Of a stretch of 64,000 nt of DNA, positions 59,468-64,000 are shown one piece after another. Origin of the DNA: Acuticoccus sp051016205 (GTDB lineage: Bacteria; Pseudomonadota; Alphaproteobacteria; Rhizobiales; Amorphaceae); assembly GCA_051016205.1 (NCBI GenBank), contig CP136534.1, forward strand, positions 3,286,001 through 3,350,000, given 5' to 3'. The stretch's first letter is position 1. Each line of letters starts with the position of its first letter. The position numbers and the translations under genes are program-made. The notes below the pieces were generated by a model, which was given only the letters and a program-made list of their open reading frames with translations, made no database searches and was not told the DNA's origin.

Positions 59468-60418
59468 TCAGTTGAGACGCGGGTTGAGCGCATCGCGCAG
59501 CCAGTCGCCCACAAGGTTGACGCTCACCACTAGCAAAACCAGCGTGAGCGCAGGGAAGATGACGAGCCACCACTCGCCTGAGAAAAGGTACTCGTACCCC
59601 GTGCGGATCAGCGTTCCGAGGGAGGGCTCGGTGGGCGGCAGGCCGAAGCCTAGGAAGGAGAGGGTGGCCTCGCCCATCACCGCAAACGCAATGTCCAGCG
59701 TCATCAAGACGAGGATGGCGTTGGTGACGTTTGGCAGGATCTGCCGTGCCATGATGGAGAACGGCCCACGCCCCGCAAGGCGTGCGGCGGCTACATAATC
59801 CTTCGTCTTTTCCACCAGGACCGCCCCGCGAACCAGGCGTGCAAAGTGCGGCCAGTGGGAGAGGCCGAGGGCAGCGACCAGGATGGGCATGGCAAGTTGC
59901 GCCTTGAGGTGGGCAGGAAGCAGCGTCGTGCCGAGCCCGCCAATCAACAGCGCTAGCAAAATGGCCGGGAAGGTGAACTGAATGTCGGCAGCGCGCATGA
60001 TCACCCCGCCCACAGCACCGCCCACGTAGCCTGCGATCAGACCCATGACGGTGCCGAGCGAGCAAGAGACCATCACCGCCAACACACCGACGGCAAGTGA
60101 CGTGCGCATCCCGTAAAGGATGAGGGACAGAACGTCGGCCCCCTGGCTGTCTGTGCCCAGAATGTAAGGGGCCATGCCACCATCCACCCAGATGGGCGGA
60201 AGGCGTGAGTCCAAAAGGTTGAGGCTGGCAAGGTCGTAAGGGTCGGTGGTGGCCAACAAGGGCGCGAAGACGGCCCCGCCCACAAGGATGAGGAGGATGA
60301 GCGCACCGACGATGGCTGTCGGCGTGCGGGCAAAACTGCGCCTCAGGGGCGAACGCCAGGCCCGCACCAACGCGCTGGGGCGGTGCGTGGTCGGGCGTTG
60401 TCCTGTCGCAAGCCTCAT
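59468..60418 (-). CDS. Peptide-type ABC transporter permease, DppC-like
   Basis: An inner-membrane permease of 316 residues with an N-terminal OppC_N segment (SPLRRSFARTPTAIVGALIL) and five more helices. The EAA-type loop is in YVAAARLAGRGPFSIMARQILPN. LGTDSQGADVLSLILYGMRTSLAVG is the DppC-group signature near residue 85. ATG 60418 overlaps the stop of the partner permease. It is part of an uptake system for oligopeptides or similar small molecules; the cognate ATPase genes are not in the window. Confidence 0.9.
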   Translation of the reverse strand: MRLATGQRPTTHRPSALVRAWRSPLRRSFARTPTAIVGALILLILVGGAVFAPLLATTDPYDLASLNLLDSRLPPIWVDGGMAPYILGTDSQGADVLSLILYGMRTSLAVGVLAVMVSCSLGTVMGLIAGYVGGAVGGVIMRAADIQFTFPAILLALLIGGLGTTLLPAHLKAQLAMPILVAALGLSHWPHFARLVRGAVLVEKTKDYVAAARLAGRGPFSIMARQILPNVTNAILVLMTLDIAFAVMGEATLSFLGFGLPPTEPSLGTLIRTGYEYLFSGEWWLVIFPALTLVLLVVSVNLVGDWLRDALNPRLN

Positions 60419-61407
60419 AAGGACGGCCCTGCGCCCATGGCCCCGCCTGCGCGAAGGCGCGGGTCCACCAACACGTAAAGGCAGTCCACCACCAGGTTGA
60501 TGGTGACGAAAAAGGCCGCCGCCAGCAGGAGAAAGGCTGAGATGACCGGAATGTCCGTGCTGCCGAGCGCCTGGAGGAACAAAAGGCCCAACCCCGGCCA
60601 CTGGAACACCGCCTCCGCCACCACGGCAAAGGCAACCAGGAAGCCGAGCTGGATGCCGCTCACGGTGATGACGGGGATCAGTGTGTTGCGCAGGGCATGG
60701 CTGAACTCGATGGCCCGCTTCTTGATGCCCCGCGCCTTGGCAAAGCGGATGTAGTCCGCCCGCAAGACGTCCAGCATCTCCGCCCTCACAAGGCGGGCAA
60801 CAAGGGCCACCTGGCTGATGGCAAGGGCCAACGCCGGCATGATGAGGGCTTTGAGGCCAGAGGCGGTGAGGAAGCCCGTCGTCCACCAGCCGATGGCCAC
60901 AGTCTCCCCACGCCCGAAGGAAGGAAGCCAGCCGAGCTGCACGGAGAACACGAAGATCAGCAAGATCCCCACAACGAAGGTGGGCAGGGACAGGCCGATG
61001 ACGCTTGCCGACATCAACGCGGTTGCCCACCAGCGCCCACGGTTGACCGCTGCGACGAGGCCGAGGGGGATGCCGACCGCCAGCGACAGCACCAACGCCA
61101 CCGACGCCAGTTCCAGCGTTGCGGGGATGCGCTCGATCAAGAGGTCCGAAACGGGCCTTTGGGCGGCGTAGGAGGTGGCGAACTCGAAGTGGATCGCGTT
61201 CCAAAGGAACGTGGCGTAGCGGGTGAAGAAGGGCTGATCGAGGCCGAGCCTTTGGGCGAGATCGGCCCGGTCCTCAGGCGTTGCGTTAAGGCCAAGGATG
61301 CTCGCCACAGGGTCGCCCACAAGGGACGACAGCAGGAAGGCCAGAAGGCTGACCACAAAAAGGACCAAGATCCCGTGGCCGAGCCTTCGTGCAATGAGTG
61401 CCGCCAT
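60415..61407 (-). CDS. Peptide-type ABC transporter permease, DppB-like
   Basis: A 330-residue permease with six helices. It begins AALIARRLGHGILVLFVVSLLAFLLSSLV, contains LGLDQPFFTRYATFLWNAI (the DppB periplasmic segment) and the EAA loop DYIRFAKARGIKKRAIEFSHALRNTLIP. It forms a heterodimer with the DppC-like permease. It lies 44 bases after the binding-protein gene. Confidence 0.9.
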   Translation of the reverse strand: MAALIARRLGHGILVLFVVSLLAFLLSSLVGDPVASILGLNATPEDRADLAQRLGLDQPFFTRYATFLWNAIHFEFATSYAAQRPVSDLLIERIPATLELASVALVLSLAVGIPLGLVAAVNRGRWWATALMSASVIGLSLPTFVVGILLIFVFSVQLGWLPSFGRGETVAIGWWTTGFLTASGLKALIMPALALAISQVALVARLVRAEMLDVLRADYIRFAKARGIKKRAIEFSHALRNTLIPVITVSGIQLGFLVAFAVVAEAVFQWPGLGLLFLQALGSTDIPVISAFLLLAAAFFVTINLVVDCLYVLVDPRLRAGGAMGAGPSL

Positions 61408-61451
61408 CCGTGCCCTATCCGATCACCCTTGTGCCGTGAAGTGGCGGACCT

Positions 61452-63050
61452 TTAGTCCGCCTTCTCAACGTTTTGCAGCGTGACGGTGGCATCGCCCCGC
61501 ATGGGCGCTTCGATGGCATCCGTCAGACCCCAGGTGAGCATCGGCTGGTGAAGGTAGACCGCGCTGACGGTCTCTTTCGCCGCCTCAAGCCCTTCGCGAT
61601 AAAGGGCGGTGCGCGCCTCTTCGTCGATGGTGGCGGGGAGTTCCTTGGCCACCTTGTCGACGGTGGGGTTGGAGTAGAGCGCCCAGTTGAAGAAGCCCTG
61701 CTTGGTTTCAGGATCGCGCGTCATCATGGTGGCGGTGAAGGCGTCCTGCACATCCCAAGAGTTGGGGGTGAGGCCGATGAGGTGGAAGCTGGACTCCGGC
61801 CCGTTTACCAGCATGCGGGCAAAGTCCGGCCACACCATACCGTTGACGCGCACCTCAATGCCCACGCGGGCAAGCATGGCAGCAACGGCGCGGCAGATTT
61901 CCTCGGTGTTGACGTAGCGCTCAAGCGGGCAGTTCAGCGTGGTGACGAACCCCTCGCCATAGCCAGCCTCTTCCAAGAGGGACTTCGCCTTTTCGATGTC
62001 GGTGGGCCAGCGCTGGTCGAGGTCTTCCTGGTAGCCGCCAAGGCCCGGTGTGGCGGCAATCCCCACCACGCGGGCGCTGCCGCGCATGACGCGGTCGGCG
62101 ATGAGGTCGGCATCAATGGCGTGGGCCAGCGCCTGGCGCACACGCACGTCCTTGAAGGGGTTGGATTCAATGGGCGATCCATCCTTCTTGAAGGTGTCGA
62201 GCGCCACATCGCGCGAGCCGTCAAGCTCGATCTGCATCCAGATGAGCTGGGGCTCCTGCTGCACCTTGAAGCCTGAGGTGGACTGGACGCGGTTGATGTC
62301 CTGAAGCGGCAGGTCGATGACCATATCCACCTCGCCCGACAGGAGCGCTGCCACCCGTGTGGGGGAGGAGCCGATGGGAAGGTACGTGGCGGTCTCGATG
62401 TTGCCTGGATACTCGCCCCAGTAATTCTCGTTCTTGGCGAAGACCGTCTGGACCGCCTGGTCGTGGGAGACGAGCTTCATGGGGCCCGTGCCGTTGGCGT
62501 TGCGGATGGAGAACGCCTCGCCCCCTTCGGCGCCAAGGTCGGGCACACCAACCGAATCGTTCGCCTCTGCCCAGGGCTTGGACATGATGAACATGCGCGC
62601 CATCTTGCGCGGCAGCACAGGGTCAGGCGTTGTGGAGATGACGTCGACGGTGTTGTCGCCCGACACCTTTACCTCGGTGATGCCGCCGAAAAGGCTTGTG
62701 TAGAAGCGGCTGCCCTTGGCCCGTTCGATGGAGAACTTGATGTCCTCTGCCGTCAGCGGCGAGCCGTCATGGAAGACCACACCGTCGCGGATCGTAAAGC
62801 GCCAGGTGTTGTCGCCCAGATACTCCCAATCGGTGGCAAGGCCTGGGGCAAGCTCCATGTCCAAGGTGAGGCCCACAAGGCTGTCATAGACCTGGCGGTA
62901 GATGGCCGTCGTCACGAAGTCGTTGCTGGCGTGGGGGTCCATGGTGAGGGCCGGGGTGGTTCCGGCAAAGCGCAGCTCTGCGGCCTCAGCATCCATCGCC
63001 GGCGCAATGGCAAGCGCGAGCGCGGCCGCGCACACGATCCTTTTCAGCAT
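61452..63050 (-). CDS. Peptide-type ABC transporter substrate-binding protein (SBP family 5)
   Basis: A periplasmic binding protein of 532 residues. The signal peptide is MLKRIVCAAALALAIAPAMDAEA, with cleavage near AEA|AEL. The mature protein shows TTPALTMDPHASNDFVTTAI, LAPGLATDWEYLGDNTWRFTIRDGVVFHDG and the family block LTAEDIKFSIERAKG, standard for DppA/OppA-type proteins. I use ATG 63050 for the signal peptide; the upstream frame is unrelated. Given the linked hyuAB pair, the ligand may be a hydantoin- or oxoproline-like compound rather than a peptide (inference). Confidence 0.92.
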   Translation of the reverse strand: MLKRIVCAAALALAIAPAMDAEAAELRFAGTTPALTMDPHASNDFVTTAIYRQVYDSLVGLTLDMELAPGLATDWEYLGDNTWRFTIRDGVVFHDGSPLTAEDIKFSIERAKGSRFYTSLFGGITEVKVSGDNTVDVISTTPDPVLPRKMARMFIMSKPWAEANDSVGVPDLGAEGGEAFSIRNANGTGPMKLVSHDQAVQTVFAKNENYWGEYPGNIETATYLPIGSSPTRVAALLSGEVDMVIDLPLQDINRVQSTSGFKVQQEPQLIWMQIELDGSRDVALDTFKKDGSPIESNPFKDVRVRQALAHAIDADLIADRVMRGSARVVGIAATPGLGGYQEDLDQRWPTDIEKAKSLLEEAGYGEGFVTTLNCPLERYVNTEEICRAVAAMLARVGIEVRVNGMVWPDFARMLVNGPESSFHLIGLTPNSWDVQDAFTATMMTRDPETKQGFFNWALYSNPTVDKVAKELPATIDEEARTALYREGLEAAKETVSAVYLHQPMLTWGLTDAIEAPMRGDATVTLQNVEKAD

Positions 63051-63214
63051 CACTCGTCCCTCTTCCTGGCAGGCAGCTTCTATCGCCCGCCCAATCTTGT
63101 CGTTGGCGTGGGGCACGATTGCATCGGGCGGCGGTTTGATCAAGAAACTTGTACCGCCCCCTTTCACCGGCCAAGATGGCGCACTCCCGCACCAGCCCCA
63201 TGAGGATTGCGTCC

Positions 63215-64000
63215 ATGTCCGTCACCGTCATCCGCAACGCACTCGCCTTCGATGGCTGGTCGGAGGACCTTTTGGACGGTGTGGATATCGTGATCGAGGC
63301 GGGCCGGATTGTTGAGATCGCGACCGGCCGGGCAAGCCTTGAAGGCGACCTTGAGATCGATGCGCGCGGGCAGACGGTCCTGCCCGGCCTCATCGATGCG
63401 CATGTTCATCTTCTGGCGGTGAACCTTGTGGCCTCGCGCAACCACGACAGCCCTTTGACGCTGATTGTGGCCGAAGCGCTGCCGCGCATTCGCGCCATGC
63501 TGGACCGCGGCTTCACAACGGTGCGCGATGTGGCCGGCGCCGACTATGGCTTGCGTGAAGCGCTGGCGCGGGGGCTGATCGTCGGCCCGCGCGCCTTTAT
63601 TTGCGGGCCAGGCTTCACCCAGACAGGCGGGCATGGCGACCATCGCCGGCGCGCCGATTCCAACCGCCACCCTGACCGCAACGCCAACGGGCTCGACTTC
63701 TTCAGCCGCATCGTGGACGGCCCGCAGGAGATGCGCCTTGCCGTGCGGGACGAGCTGCGCAAAGGCGCCGACCACATCAAACTGATGGCCTCAGGCGGCG
63801 TCGGCTCACCCCACGATGCCATCGACGACTACCAGTTCACCGAGGAGGAGATTGCCGTTGCCGCCGAGGAGGCAGCCATGCGCGGCAAGTACGTGGCCGC
63901 CCACACCTATGGGCCGACGGCGGTGCGCCGAGCCGTGGGCAATGGCGTGCGCACGGTGGAACACTGCAACCTCATCGACGAGGAGACGGCCCGCTTCGTC
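63215..64000 (+). CDS. Metal-dependent amidohydrolase (COG1228 type), truncated by the window edge
   Basis: The first 262 codons of an amidohydrolase. It has VLPGLIDAHVHLL, with the HxH metal motif at about residue 62, HIKLMASGGVGSPHDAI with the candidate bridging Lys, VAAHTYGPTAVRRAV and VEHCNLID for further ligands. This order is that of imidazolonepropionase-like enzymes and Xaa-Pro (prolidase-type) members of COG1228. ATG 63215 follows GAGGA (63202-63206); ATG 63200 is a less likely in-frame start. It is divergent from the peptide-type transporter operon across 164 bases, so it may share its regulation and act on the same compound class. Confidence 0.88.
   Translation, partial: MSVTVIRNALAFDGWSEDLLDGVDIVIEAGRIVEIATGRASLEGDLEIDARGQTVLPGLIDAHVHLLAVNLVASRNHDSPLTLIVAEALPRIRAMLDRGFTTVRDVAGADYGLREALARGLIVGPRAFICGPGFTQTGGHGDHRRRADSNRHPDRNANGLDFFSRIVDGPQEMRLAVRDELRKGADHIKLMASGGVGSPHDAIDDYQFTEEEIAVAAEEAAMRGKYVAAHTYGPTAVRRAVGNGVRTVEHCNLIDEETARFV

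Noticed and set aside
63136..63143. TTGATCAA palindrome in the divergent promoter region
   Set aside because: An 8-bp palindrome is too short and has no repeated partner nearby to be called an operator.

Overview
The window looks like a chromosomal segment of a GC-rich alphaproteobacterium, most likely of the Hyphomicrobiales (Rhizobiales) type. The reasons are the block nuoN-birA-RNase J-methylmalonyl-CoA epimerase-DUF1467, the order secY-adk-rpsM-rpsK-rpoA-rplQ, a small heat-shock gene with a ROSE-like leader, and the number of uptake and catabolic operons. Coding is dense, with many 4-base overlaps (ATGA, GTGA, TTGA). Several genes appear to start at TTG or GTG. I saw no rRNA, tRNA, CRISPR array or intact insertion sequence.

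Region 1 (1-9.5 kb) holds cysS, a tiny membrane-protein candidate, the polyamine genes speD-speE (minus strand), and a plus-strand PadR-MFP-RND efflux operon. Three 15-bp direct repeats precede the PadR gene, and a strong terminator ends the operon.

Region 2 (9.7-24 kb) is housekeeping. It carries nuoJKLMN without nuoA-I, then birA, rnj, mce and DUF1467, then the distal part of the spc/alpha ribosomal cluster starting at secY. Both expected upstream partners (nuoI and rplO) are missing, so two normally continuous operons have been broken and rejoined. A promoter, a 20-codon leader ORF and a hairpin precede rpsM.

Region 3 (24-34 kb) begins with a mosaic palindromic repeat, followed by a hydantoinase/oxoprolinase pair (hyuAB), an AmiD-type amidase, a TerB-DnaJ protein, an alpha/beta hydrolase with a tail of about 560 residues of low complexity, hsp20 and an FMN reductase.

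Region 4 (34.5-55.2 kb) is a large catabolic island. First come four dehydrogenase/oxidase/TPP-enzyme genes. Then comes a ribose-type ABC transporter operon with a ThuA-like gene, which ends in an unusual one-component regulator (winged helix joined to a solute-binding-protein-like domain) and an SDR. After that, two LacI-type operators precede an operon for an M24-family protein, E1-alpha, E1-beta, a lipoyl-bearing E2 with a degenerate catalytic part, an aldehyde dehydrogenase, a separate E2 catalytic protein and an SDR. The transporter presumably imports a polyol- or sugar-like compound that the SDRs and the 2-oxoacid-dehydrogenase-like complex oxidise. The substrate cannot be read from the sequence.

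Region 5 (55.2-64 kb) begins with a second, shorter copy of the repeat. It is followed by a minus-strand operon for a peptide-type ABC uptake system (binding protein and two permeases, no ATPases here) and a second hyuAB pair. A divergent amidohydrolase gene runs off the right edge.

The most noteworthy items are the HTH/solute-binding-protein regulator, the split E2 with a two-protein division of labour, the M24 protein with a metal-ligand Asp replaced by Cys, the double-hairpin repeat with compensatory stems, and the leader ORF before rpsM.
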